Below, piece after piece: positions 10,601 to 19,300 of a DNA stretch of 59,162 nucleotides (its first letter is position 1; each line of letters begins with the position of its first letter). The position numbers were made by a program, and so were the translations under genes. The notes beneath the pieces are model-generated. The model was not told where the DNA came from. It was given only the letters and a program-made list of their open reading frames with translations, and searched no databases. Source of the stretch: Akkermansiaceae bacterium (GTDB lineage: Bacteria > Verrucomicrobiota > Verrucomicrobiia > Verrucomicrobiales > Akkermansiaceae). Where the stretch lies: assembly GCA_029253285.1 (NCBI GenBank), contig JAQWZU010000018.1, positions 1 to 59,162 on the forward strand. Direction: 5' to 3'.

Positions 10601-11443
10601 ATCAGTGTGATCCGAGCTTGCCGTGGAACTCCAATCCACCGGTAAATTCACACGATCGTACGTAACCTGAACACCATTCAAATAAGCGACAAAACCGTCA
10701 TCATACTGGAGCTCTAATTCCAGTGCTGAAATCTCCCCGACATTGGTGACGGAAAACGGAACGCGGAGATACACCCCCGTCCGCTGGTTATACATCTGCC
10801 CTTCCACATCGATGTTGAAATAGCTGTCGTAACCACTGCTTCGCTCATAGCCCACTCCGGTCGTTCCGCTGGTCCACGAGGTGTCGTTGAAGCCAGTGGC
10901 CGTCCAGGACGTTCCAAGCGTGCCATTTGTCGGCACCAGGACGGTGCAATTGGCCGCAACATCAATGAAGGTCTCGTCGTTTGTATTTCCCAATTGCGCC
11001 AAGCCATAGGAGGCATCTTCAAATTGAACCGGATAGGGCGCAACATACTCGTAGAGAACCGTCGTGCCATCAGCCGCCACCAAAGCGAGGTACTCTCCTC
11101 CCGAAGAGATTTTGAAATTGGTATGCAGCTCGGAACCCGCCGTCGCCCGGTCTTTATCGGACGCAAAGACCAACAGAAACTTCGAGGCCTCCAAATTGGT
11201 TCCCACCGGAAACTGCCACTTCGTGAGCAAGGCCGGGTCGTCGGTCAGGTAACACCCGCTCAAATCGTAATCCGAACCATCTGGATTAAAAATCTCAATC
11301 CAATCGCTATTGTTGCCATCTTCGTCATTCAAGATGGACGAGTTGTCTGCCTGAAACTCCGTAATCACCGGAGCGGCGACCCCTAAAAAGGAGCTCATCA
11401 AAAAAACACAAAGAGGAAAAAGGAGCAGGTGAAAGGGTCTCAT
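7649..11443 (-). CDS. Giant secreted CotH-kinase / lamin-tail / chitobiase-C-like protein (1264 aa)
   Basis: The start is set at the ATG at 11443 because the protein then begins MRPFHLLLFPLCVFLM, a normal signal peptide; the frame is open 26 codons further up but that segment is not signal-like. Order: lamin-tail domain (about 20-130, DWIEIFNPDGSDYDLSG), galactose-binding-like sandwich (160-330, YDDGFVAYLNG), chitobiase/hexosaminidase C-terminal-like repeat (355-435, IRYTTDGSVPTSSS), CotH-like kinase (480-830, with GPIWDFDRTMGS near 739), second chitobiase-like repeat (870-950, VYWTTDGSDPRLSG), second lamin-tail domain (960-1080), and the shared C-terminal module (DDDGDQLSKLMEHALG ... FYRLAAELR). 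Predicted secreted or surface-attached; substrate unknown. It is divergent from the hydrolase at 11584, with 140 bp between the starts. Confidence 0.85.
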   Translation of the reverse strand: MRPFHLLLFPLCVFLMSSFLGVAAPVITEFQADNSSILNDEDGNNSDWIEIFNPDGSDYDLSGCYLTDDPALLTKWQFPVGTNLEASKFLLVFASDKDRATAGSELHTNFKISSGGEYLALVAADGTTVLYEYVAPYPVQFEDASYGLAQLGNTNDETFIDVAANCTVLVPTNGTLGTSWTATGFNDTSWTSGTTGVGYERSSGYDSYFNIDVEGQMYNQRTGVYLRVPFSVTNVGEISALELELQYDDGFVAYLNGVQVTYDRVNLPVDWSSTASSDHTDSLASQFTPFNISAFTSALVEGNNVLAIHGLNRNTTSSDLLFRPRLIATRLSNPSLGGPGYFLTPTPGSVNGTDQGLPASEAAISVPSQTFTSSFQVSLSGAGTGQNIRYTTDGSVPTSSSTLYSGPFTISQSTQLRARVIGAGNAEGPIAMASYLFLSSDVSGFSSNLPIVILENWSGGKPNSDTDGFWSIIEPNTGGDQRSHMSDAMAVATRCNMKVRGSSSSGFAKYSLSLEAQDENKGDQAISPLGLPEESDWVLSGRYTFDRALMRNPLIYQLSNETGEYAVRTRFVEVFLNTGGGNLSYSGDYFGVYTLMEKIKRDGDRVDVKKISPSDVTEPDVTGGYLWKKDRLDPGDGGFSVNSMGTFGWVYPKEENVVSAQSSWLRNHLNEFDTALYNGSWTNPTTGKNFMEYIDNFSWLRHHWLNTLAMNVDGFRLSGYYYKHHDETNGGKVGAGPIWDFDRTMGSTDSRDNNPSAWDGTGDSSRTYGDSRFPWWGRALENPDFRQEHTDLWQELRQTTFSTSNIHSVIDGFVAELDFQDPGGVNSGLGSSPQARNFNKWTAVRPSGGYTNQVNVLKDWMEDRAGWIDSQYTSPPSYTVAPGLVSAGTNVGFSGGGGTVYWTTDGSDPRLSGGGVSGSASTGSLANVNSTTNIRARARSGTGLTSWSGEIQGTFLVGTIANATNLLITEIQYAPANPSPAEQAVSADPADYEWMELTNIDTATIDLTDVHFEAGIEFTFTGSAITTLPPGARVLIVRNQAAFEARYGSSLNASIAGEFTPSRLDNAGERIHLIDALGNTIQDFTYGDQLPWPSESGFPGYSLVLISDGGSVPVHGDASNWRSSTLTGGNPTTSDRVAFVGDPLGDDDGDQLSKLMEHALGTSDSDSGEGQSNLTVAIETLTVDDVANSYVTITFQRNIAADDVDVWVETGSDLEGWNTGEAHSVLVSQINNGNGLSSVKYRAANPYNISSPSSWFYRLAAELR

Positions 11444-11528
11444 GGGCAATACTGGTTTTGCGAGCCTCGGAAGATGGTGCGCAAAGCACTCCACCGCAAG
11501 CATGGAAACCCCGCGGGGCATCCCAATG

Positions 11529-11563
11529 GAATGACTTTGCCAATTTTGTCATTCTGCTAATCT
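11529..11563 (+). promoter_or_regulatory. Candidate promoter overlapped by a 7-bp dyad
   Basis: A perfect inverted repeat GAATGAC (11529-11535) / GTCATTC (11548-11554), 12 bp apart, lies in the divergent intergenic region. It overlaps a possible promoter for the + strand gene: -35 TTGCCA at 11537-11542 and an extended -10 TGC-TAATCT (hexamer 11558-11563), spacer 15 bp, 20 bp before the ATG at 11584. Such a dyad over a -35 box is typical of a repressor site. The promoter match is modest. Confidence 0.35.
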
Positions 11564-11583
11564 GGCGCCCTCAAGAGTCAAGC

Positions 11584-12471
11584 ATGCCCTTTTCAACTCT
11601 CAAATCAATGGCTCTGGTGATCGTCTCACTGACTTTCCCTCAACAGGTCTCTGCCGACATGGATCTCACCTCCCCAGTGACGACCGATGAAAAACCAGCG
11701 GCCGGAAAACGCGTTCGCCAAACCGCTCCAGAATACCAGGGCACCAAGGTGCACCATGTTCTCTATCTTCCCACCGACTGGAATCCCGGGAAGAAATACC
11801 CCGTCATCGTTGAATACGCCGGAAACAAATGGCTGGCCTGCAATTCCACCGGAAAAGCCGAAGACGTCAACCTCGGCTACGGCATGAGCGGCGGAAAGAA
11901 CTTCATCTGGGTTTCGATGCCCTACGTCGAAAAAGGCAGCCAGGAAAACGCCGTGACCTGGTGGGGCGACCGACAGGCCACCATCGAATATTGTAAAGCC
12001 AACGTCCCGCGCATCTGCCAACAGTTTGGTGGCGACCCGAAGAACGTCTTCTTTTGCGGATTCTCCCGCGGAGCGATTGCCGCCGGCTATCTCGGCCTCG
12101 CCGATGACGAAATCGCAACACTCTGGAAGGGTTTCTTCACCCACGACCATTTCGATGGCGAGCGAAAATGGAACTACCCCCACAGCGATCGTCCTTCTGC
12201 CCTGAAACGCCTCGCCCGCCTCAAAGGACGTCCATTTCTCGTCTGCAGCACCAATGCCACCGCCATAAGAACAAACTATCTCGGCTCACATCTTGATCTC
12301 GCTCGCTTCACTTTTCTCGACGTCCCGACCCAAAAGCTTTTCAATATCCCTGAAGGCAGGGTCATCCACCCGCACACCGACCTCTGGATGCACAAGAAAA
12401 GCCCCTACCGCCAACAAGCCCGCACCTGGCTGCAAAAAGTGATCGGAGAACCATCTCCCGACCCCAGATAA
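11584..12471 (+). CDS. Secreted alpha/beta-hydrolase (esterase-like)
   Basis: The start is at ATG 11584 (MPFSTLKSMALVIVSLTFPQ), giving a signal peptide; the open frame reaches further up but carries no signal there. 295 residues. The segment VLYLPTDWNPGKKYPVIVEY is the entry strand region of an alpha/beta-hydrolase. FCGFSRGAIAAGY holds the nucleophile elbow G-F-S-R-G with Ser about residue 161, and HPHTDLW near the C-terminus probably supplies the catalytic His. It resembles the poorly characterised esterase/PHB-depolymerase-like hydrolases of this phylum. Substrate unknown. Possible regulation through the dyad at 11529-11554. Confidence 0.75.
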   Translation: MPFSTLKSMALVIVSLTFPQQVSADMDLTSPVTTDEKPAAGKRVRQTAPEYQGTKVHHVLYLPTDWNPGKKYPVIVEYAGNKWLACNSTGKAEDVNLGYGMSGGKNFIWVSMPYVEKGSQENAVTWWGDRQATIEYCKANVPRICQQFGGDPKNVFFCGFSRGAIAAGYLGLADDEIATLWKGFFTHDHFDGERKWNYPHSDRPSALKRLARLKGRPFLVCSTNATAIRTNYLGSHLDLARFTFLDVPTQKLFNIPEGRVIHPHTDLWMHKKSPYRQQARTWLQKVIGEPSPDPR

Positions 12472-12601
12472 TCACGAAAACTTTTTGGACCTCCGTTCTC
12501 TTGAAATATATTGTTCGGCCTTCCTGATTGATGGCGATGTACCTAAAATTTCCACGGAACAAGAGCGTATGAAATGTGGCGCTCAAGAGTCCAAGACAAC
12601 C

Positions 12602-14149
12602 ATGATCAAAAGACAGACCCAATTGCTCATCCAACTGTTCGCTTTGATTTCCTTTCTCATTCCCCCGGCGATGGCTGAACAAAGCGCTGAGTGGAATCGT
12701 TTCCGCGGCCCGCATGGTTCGGGAGTTGCTGCTGGCTGTCAGCCTCCCATACAAGTTGGGGAAGATTGCGAAGCGTGGCGTGTTCCGGTCCCGCAGGGAC
12801 TCTCGTCCCCCGTGTTGTCCCAAAGTCGTATTTTCCTCACCGCAACGAATAGCGGAGAGTTGATGACGCTCGCCTTCGACAAGAAAAGCGGGAAGGAACT
12901 TTGGCGACGAACCGCCCCGGTGAAAGCGTCTGAGAAAGTTCACCAGGCCGGGAGCCAGGCGGCATCAACCGCGCTGGTCGATGAGCAATCCGTCATCGTC
13001 TACTTTGGATCGTACGGGCTGCTCTGCTACGACCACGATGGAAACGAGCTCTGGAACAAGGAGATTCCAACGCCCAAGACCTTGTATGGAATGGCCACTT
13101 CTCCCATCGGGTTTGAGAAGCTGGTGATCATGGTTTTCGATGATGATCGAAACTTACCCGACAGCAAATTAAGTTGTTCCAAGGTCGTTGCTTTCGACAA
13201 GGAAACTGGAAAGGAAGTATGGCAGACCGTCCGTCCCTTCTCTCGCAGCGGGTGGTCGACACCCATCATTTGGAACCACAAGGATGGAGCTGATCTCGTC
13301 GTTCTGGGAGACGGGCGGCTCAATGCCTATGATCCCTCGACTGGCGAGGGTAAATGGTTCGCTACCGGATTTTCACGCGAGACGATTGCGGTGCCGATAG
13401 CCAACCGGGATCATGTCTTTGCCTCTTCATCACGGCGAGGTGGCGATGGTGATGAAGACACCAACCCCAAACCGTTCTGGGATTCGATCTTACCCTTCGA
13501 CGAGAACAAGAATGGAAGGATCGAACGATCGGAGATGAAGCCGCCCTTCACCTTTCCCTTCCGCCCGGAGCTTCCCCTCGGTCATCCCGGCTTTGGCTTT
13601 CCCATGCCTGATAATCCTAAAAAGCGAGAAGAGCGGGTGGACTGGATTTTAAGTTGGTTCGACAAAGACAAGGACCGCGCCTGGAGTGAAGAGGAGTTTA
13701 TCAAAGGCTTCAAAAACAAGCCTGGCAAACCACTCCTCATGGCCGTGCGCCCGGGCGGCTCCGGCGACGTGACCGGCACTCACTCAACTTGGTCTGCAAA
13801 TAAAAACATTCCCGAGATTCCTTCTCCGCTTCTGCACGAAGACATCATCTACCTGATTCGTGCCGGAGGTGTGCTAGCGGCAACCAACGCGAAAGACGGG
13901 AAGCTCATTTATCGGTATAGAATTTCCAGCCTTGGCGGTCAGTGCACGGCCTCTCCAGTCGGCGCCAACGGACATATTTACCTCGTTGCCAGTCATGGAG
14001 TGATCTCGGTTGTTGCGACCGGCAAGGAATTCAAAGAAATCCATTCTTACGATCTCGGCGAGGAATCAGAGACCACTCCCGCCATTGATCAAAATTCACT
14101 CTACATTCGAACACAGAAGCACTTGATCGCCTTCCGCAAGCCGAAGTGA
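12602..14149 (+). CDS. Secreted PQQ-binding-like beta-propeller protein with EF-hand pair
   Basis: The start is at ATG 12602 (MIKRQTQLLIQLFALISFLI), a signal peptide; the frame is open from 12485 but that part is not signal-like. 515 residues. RFRGPHGSGVA followed by repeats such as LAFDKKSGKELWRR and VAFDKETGKEVWQT marks the PQQ-like (WD-like) propeller family common in Planctomycetota and Verrucomicrobiota. Between propeller halves are two EF-hand loops: DENKNGRIERSE starting near residue 300 and DKDKDRAWSEEE near 354. The propeller resumes after about 410 and ends HLIAFRKPK. This suggests a calcium-responsive extracytoplasmic binding protein. PQQ binding itself is not shown, and many relatives lack the cofactor. 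Confidence 0.8.
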   Translation: MIKRQTQLLIQLFALISFLIPPAMAEQSAEWNRFRGPHGSGVAAGCQPPIQVGEDCEAWRVPVPQGLSSPVLSQSRIFLTATNSGELMTLAFDKKSGKELWRRTAPVKASEKVHQAGSQAASTALVDEQSVIVYFGSYGLLCYDHDGNELWNKEIPTPKTLYGMATSPIGFEKLVIMVFDDDRNLPDSKLSCSKVVAFDKETGKEVWQTVRPFSRSGWSTPIIWNHKDGADLVVLGDGRLNAYDPSTGEGKWFATGFSRETIAVPIANRDHVFASSSRRGGDGDEDTNPKPFWDSILPFDENKNGRIERSEMKPPFTFPFRPELPLGHPGFGFPMPDNPKKREERVDWILSWFDKDKDRAWSEEEFIKGFKNKPGKPLLMAVRPGGSGDVTGTHSTWSANKNIPEIPSPLLHEDIIYLIRAGGVLAATNAKDGKLIYRYRISSLGGQCTASPVGANGHIYLVASHGVISVVATGKEFKEIHSYDLGEESETTPAIDQNSLYIRTQKHLIAFRKPK

Positions 14150-14209
14150 TGTTTTTGATCGAAGGCAAAGGAATGCCGAATATTATCCTCACAGCGAAAA
14201 CTACGGCAA

Positions 14210-14536
14210 ATGTCAGAACCAACTGAATCCCAAACCAGTCCAAGCGAGGCAAATCATGTCGTCGTCACCGCAAGGATTTTACGTGTGATTTTGCCAGTCA
14301 TTGTTCTGGCCGCCGGTTGGTTTTTTTCAATCACTGGATAAAACCGGAAGCACGCGAGCCCCCAACTTGCTCTCTGTGTTTGGAATGCTTGCCCTCGCCG
14401 GAGTGGTCGTGAATGACTCGCTCGTCATGGCCGATTTTTAAACCGCAAGCGCTCTGCCGGCATGCCCCTCCTCGTCGCCGGCGATATCGGACGCCCGTTA
14501 AGAAAGATGCTTGGCTTCAGTCCAGAGAACTCCTGA
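14210..14536 (+). pseudogene. Decayed RND efflux remnant (fusion-protein N-terminus and permease fragment)
   Basis: ATG 14210 opens a 43-codon frame (stop 14339-14341) with a polar start and one hydrophobic helix (VILPVIVLAAGWFFSITG), like the start of a membrane-fusion protein. From about 14361, another frame reads NLLSVFGMLALAGVVVNDSL then VMADF. This is the GVVVN(D)S(L/I)V motif of an RND/AcrB-type permease, normally about 450 or 950 residues into a ~1000-residue protein. At 14436-14443 one base is missing, and the permease reading resumes one frame over as NRKRSAGMPLLVA, as expected after D-F-I in that helix, before running into unrelated sequence that stops at 14534-14536. So two ends of a fusion-protein/RND operon appear joined by a large deletion. 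The permease part is the firmer call. Confidence 0.6.
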
Positions 14537-14598
14537 GAAGTGGCCATCCTCAAATTCGGCACCTTGCCATTTCATTTTCATTTTGTCATCGTCCCGAC

Positions 14599-16101
14599 AT
14601 GAGTCACGTCCGCTCCTTGCTCCTCTTCCTCGCCGCCCTTCTTCCGCTCTCCGCCGCTGCTCGGCCCAATATTCTTTGGATTTTCTCGGAAGATCTCTCG
14701 CCCTACATGGGCTGCTATGATGACCCGATCAACACGGGCTTCACTCCGGCCATCGATAAGTTCGCGAAGGATGGTGTGCTTTTCAAACGTGCCTTCGTTC
14801 CCGCTCCGGTTTGTTCGGCTTGCCGCTCCGCCATGATCACAGGTGTGATGCAAACCACCACCGGCACGCACCAGCACCGTTCCAGTCGTTGGACCGATGG
14901 CAAGATCGTTCCCAAGGACACCCGCATTCATCTTCCCAAAGGGATCAAGACCATTCCCGAGCTCATGCGCGACGCGGGATACTTCACCTTCAACAGCGGC
15001 AAGGACGACTATAACTTCCACTACGATCGCACCAAACTCTACACCGTCGGGAGCAGGAAAGATTACCAGCCAGGCCAAAACGGTTGGCAGGGAAATCGTG
15101 CCGAGCACAACATGTCGATCACCAAGGACACCTGGAATGCGCGCCCCGACAAAAAGCAACCTTGGTTTGGTCAAATCGAAATCAAAGGCGGAAAGGCAGG
15201 CAAGCGCTACACCCGCAAGGGCCAGGTTCTCAAGCCGACCGAAGTTCCTCTCCCACCTTATTTCCCTGACACTCCGGCTCTCCGTAGTGCCTGGACCACT
15301 CATTACAATGCCGCCCGCGGTGCCGACGTTCGCGTTGAGACCATCCTCAAGCAACTCGAAGCCGACGGCGAACTGGAAAACACCATTGTCTTTTTCTTCT
15401 CAGACCACGGCAACAACCAGTCGCTACGCCACAAGCAATTCTGCTACGAGGGTGGCGTCCATGTTCCCTTCATGATCAAAGGGAATCATCCCGCAATCAA
15501 CGCAGGCACCGTGCGTAATGAACTCGTCAATGCCCTCGACATCCCTGCCACGACGCTCGCCTTGGGCAAAGCTCCCCTGCCCGACTATCTCGACGGCCAA
15601 AATCTCTTCGGCGAAAATTACAAGCCCGTCGACTACGTCGTCAGCGCCCGTGATCGCTGCGACTACACCATCGACCGCATCCGCACCGTGCGCACCGACA
15701 AGTTCCGCTACCTCCGCAACTACTACCTCGACCGCCCTCTCTTGCAGGCGCAATACCGCGACAATCGCAAGGAGGTCATCGAATTCAAAGCTGCCCGCGA
15801 CGCCGGCAAGCTCACCCCTTATCAAAAAACCCATTGGTTTGGCCTCCGACCCGAGGAAGAGCTCTACGACCTCGCCGCCGACCCACACCAGATTGACAAC
15901 CTCGCCGCCGACCCCAAATTTGGCACCGAGTTAAAACGCCATCGCGAGATCCTCGAATCCTGGATCAAGAGAACCGACGACAAAGGGCAATACCCCGAGT
16001 CCGCAGTGCAACTCAAAGCCACCTACGGCCTCTGGAAAGACAAGCCCATTTTTTCAAAGGCCAAGGTCAATCCGGAATACGACCAGTTTAAGAAGAAATA
16101 A
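14599..16101 (+). CDS. Secreted formylglycine sulfatase (CSACR type)
   Basis: The start is at ATG 14599 (MSHVRSLLLFLAALLPLSAA), a clean signal peptide; the frame extends upstream to 14413 through the RND relic, which is not part of the protein. 500 residues. RPNILWIFSEDLSPYMGCY is the sulfatase N-terminal metal site, with Glu-Asp where Asp-Asp is common. CSACR at residues 72-76 is the formylglycine motif C-x-A-x-R, and FFFSDHGNNQS is the second metal segment. The C-terminus (ELYDLAADPHQIDNLAADP) is the usual sulfatase tail. It needs a formylglycine-generating enzyme, which is not in this window. Likely substrate is a sulfated glycan; the specificity cannot be read from sequence. Confidence 0.9.
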   Translation: MSHVRSLLLFLAALLPLSAAARPNILWIFSEDLSPYMGCYDDPINTGFTPAIDKFAKDGVLFKRAFVPAPVCSACRSAMITGVMQTTTGTHQHRSSRWTDGKIVPKDTRIHLPKGIKTIPELMRDAGYFTFNSGKDDYNFHYDRTKLYTVGSRKDYQPGQNGWQGNRAEHNMSITKDTWNARPDKKQPWFGQIEIKGGKAGKRYTRKGQVLKPTEVPLPPYFPDTPALRSAWTTHYNAARGADVRVETILKQLEADGELENTIVFFFSDHGNNQSLRHKQFCYEGGVHVPFMIKGNHPAINAGTVRNELVNALDIPATTLALGKAPLPDYLDGQNLFGENYKPVDYVVSARDRCDYTIDRIRTVRTDKFRYLRNYYLDRPLLQAQYRDNRKEVIEFKAARDAGKLTPYQKTHWFGLRPEEELYDLAADPHQIDNLAADPKFGTELKRHREILESWIKRTDDKGQYPESAVQLKATYGLWKDKPIFSKAKVNPEYDQFKKK

Positions 16102-16210
16102 CTCCTTCTCCAACTGATCTGAGAAATAAAATATTTGGATCGCCACAACTTCTAAGACGAAACGGATTATCGTCGCCTTGGTGCTTACCCAAAATCCACC
16201 TCCCCAAAAT

Positions 16211-16253
16211 TCAGGCAGAATTATGGCCTGACCTCAAATTTTACCTTTTGAGG
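16211..16253 (+). other. Two adjacent small hairpins in the intergenic region
   Basis: The 223-bp gap between the sulfatase and the next giant gene contains TCAGGC / GCCTGA (16211-16231) and CCTCAAA / TTTGAGG (16232-16253) back to back. A run of CA repeats (about 16309-16319) lies just before the ATG at 16325. They could be a weak terminator for the sulfatase or a structured leader of the next gene. Confidence 0.25.
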
Positions 16254-16324
16254 AGGACGATTCGAATGCTATTGTAAATACTCAGGCTTAAACCGTCTGA
16301 ATTACTCACACACACACGCATTTC

Positions 16325-19300
16325 ATGTTTTCTCTAAAGAAATCCTGCCTCAACACCTGTCCCTCCGTGCTTTCAGCCGGTTTTGCCGTCTTGCTCTCCC
16401 TGACCTCTGCGCAGGCCGAACAGGTGATTTTCACGGAAATCAACTACAACCCCGCCGGTGACGATCCCGAATTCATCGAGATTACCAACAATACCGCCAC
16501 GCCTTTCGACATCGGCACCTGGTATTTCTCCGATGGCGTGGATTACACCTTCCCCGATTTTAGCGCCGGCGACACCGGCGCACATATCCTCAAACACTGG
16601 GAGCGGATCCTCGTCACCAACGTCGATGAAGCCACCTTCCGGACCGCCTATCCAAGCACCCCGGTCGGCGTTCGTATTTTCGGGCCCTTCACCGGATCTC
16701 TGAGCAACTCGGGAGAAAATCTGGAACTCAGCAACAAGAATGGCGTCATCATGGCCCAAATCAACTACAATGATGGCGGCAAGTGGCCTGCTTCCGCCGA
16801 CGGTGCCGGGCATACCATCACCCGCATCAACCCAAACCGCGCCCGCGGTGAGTGGCGCAACTGGATGAGCAGCGCCGCGCCGGGGGGCACGCCGGGAAGA
16901 CCTCCTGCCAGCGAAGACGATCTGCCGACCACCACCACACCGATCGCAGAAACCACCTCGGAGTGGAAATACGACCAAAACACGGGCAACATCGACCGCG
17001 GGACCGCCTGGCGTGAGCCTGATTTTGATGACACCGGTTGGCTTGAAGGCCCGGGGCTTTTCGGTAGAAATTCTCAGGACCCATTTGGCACACCATGGAC
17101 TACCGGTGGCCGGATCACCTACTACTTGCGCCAGGAATTCCAATTCAACGATTCCTTTTCCAGTGCTACCATCAACGTCGATGCCTACGTGGACGACGGC
17201 CTCGTCGTTTATCTCAACGGTCAGGAGATTACCCGCTTCAACATGCCCGCCGGTGAAATCAACTACGATACCCCGGCAGCAGGAAACCGGGAATGGGACG
17301 ATGAACTGGTCGCAATCGCTTCCGGCACCGACATCAGTTCCTCTCTTCAGTTGGGAAGGAATGTCCTCGCCGTTGAGGTCCACAACCAGAACGCCGGCAG
17401 CTCTGATATTGCTTTCGGGGCGGATATCAGCATCACCGCGACCACGCCACCTCCCGGCGCCCTGCCAAATCTCATCTTCAGTGAAGTCCACTTTGGAGAA
17501 GACGAAAATATCGATTGGATCGAGCTCCATGCTCCCGGAAATTCTCCCGTCTCTACCGCAGGCCTAAAAATCTCCCCCACCCGCTCACTCACTAACACGA
17601 TTGATCTTTCCGGAAGCATTCCCGCTGGAGGATACCTCAGCTTCCCTGCCACTTTTGCCACTGATGAAAATGGAGACGTCGACCTCTTCCTCATTCAAGG
17701 CAGCACTGTCATCGACGCCATCAAGCTGGACCGCGATCTCGACGAAGAAAGCTTCCAGCTTTTCCCCATCGGCAGTGGAGAATTCTATGGCGGGCCCGGT
17801 CATACCCAGGACGCCCCCAACGATCCCACCAATCGCAACGAGGACATCATCATCAATGAAATCATGTTTGATGCCCCCTCCGATCATCTCAACGGCGAAT
17901 ACATCGAACTCTACAACCGCAGTGGCGATGCCATCAATCTGTCCGGATGGAGATTCACCGAAGGCATCAGCTTTGATTTCCCCGACACCATCATCGGAGG
18001 AAATTCCTATCTCGTGATCGCGGCCGACTCCGACTGCCTTCTCGCCGCCCACGGAGCGATCAATGTTCTCGGAAACTGGAAAGGCACTCTCCGCGACTCA
18101 GGCGAACTCATCCGCCTCGTCGACAACAATGGCAACATGGCCGACGAGGTCGACTACCTCCCAAGCGGCGACTGGCCAAACCTCGCTGACGGAAACGGCA
18201 GCAGCATGGAGCTCCGCCACCCCGACATGAACAACAATGTCGCGACAGCATGGACCGATAGTGACGAAGCCAACAAGTCCCCGATGGAGACCTATTCCTA
18301 TACCGCGGACTTCATTCGCTCCTCTTGGCTTCCCTTGACGAGTGGGCAGGAACTTCAAGCTCACCTCGTCGGTGACTCCCATGTTATCCTCGAAAACATC
18401 AGTGTCCGCCTCAACAACAGCGGTTCCAATTTACTGCGAAATCCCGAAGTGATGTCGCCCACACAATCAAGCGCCTCCGGATGGGTTTGTCAGGGCACAC
18501 ACTGGGCCAGCTTCATGGATGCAGGGAAACTCAATCTCATTGCCGACGGCCACGGCGATAACAAAGCCAACCGGGCAGAGGTCGATTTCCAGACCTCTCC
18601 GGTCGTGGGAAACAGCTATACTCTCAGCTTCGACGGACGCTGGGTCAGCGGAAAACCACGAGTCGTAATGCAAACCCTCGACCACGGCTTTGGGACAAGC
18701 TTCCTTCTTCCCATCCCGGAAGACCTCGGCACACCCGGAGCCCCCAACTCCGCGCTTCTGCCCTCCGCCGCACCCACGGTCTCGGAGGTCATTCACAGCC
18801 CGGCCGTGCCAAAAACAGGCGAACCAGTTACCGTGAGTGCTCGCATCGATTCCGCCGAACCTCTCACTTCGGTTGAGGCCGTTTATCGTCTCGACAACAA
18901 CAATGGCAACGGAACCTGGCAGCGCCAGACCATGAGTGACGACGGCACCGGGCTCTACAGTGCCAACCTCAATCAATACACCACCAACGGAAACCTTATT
19001 CAGTTTTACGTCGAAGCCATCGCCGGAGGAGAGTCCACCTTCCAGCCCACCAAAGGGCCCGACCGCCCTGCCATGTGGGTGGTCGATAACCGCACCATGC
19101 CCAGTGTTCTTCTTCGCGAGCGGTTCGTTGTTTCAGCTTATGACCGTCAGGCATTGAATGCCAACGTCGGGGGAGGAGCCACTTTTGACTACAACTTCCC
19201 GCGCATGTCGAATCACTTCTTCAATGCCACCTTCATCGCCAACGAAAGCGAGATCTACTACAACGCCGAGATTCGGAAAAGTGGCAGCCCTTTTACTCGG

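Noticed and set aside
12362-12943. 193-codon minus-strand frame across the gap between hydrolase and propeller genes
   Set aside because: Overlaps both well-supported genes on the opposite strand and shows no domain.
14413-14598. Longer N-terminus of the sulfatase from ATG 14413
   Set aside because: This part is derived from the RND permease relic read in the wrong frame; the signal peptide begins at 14599.
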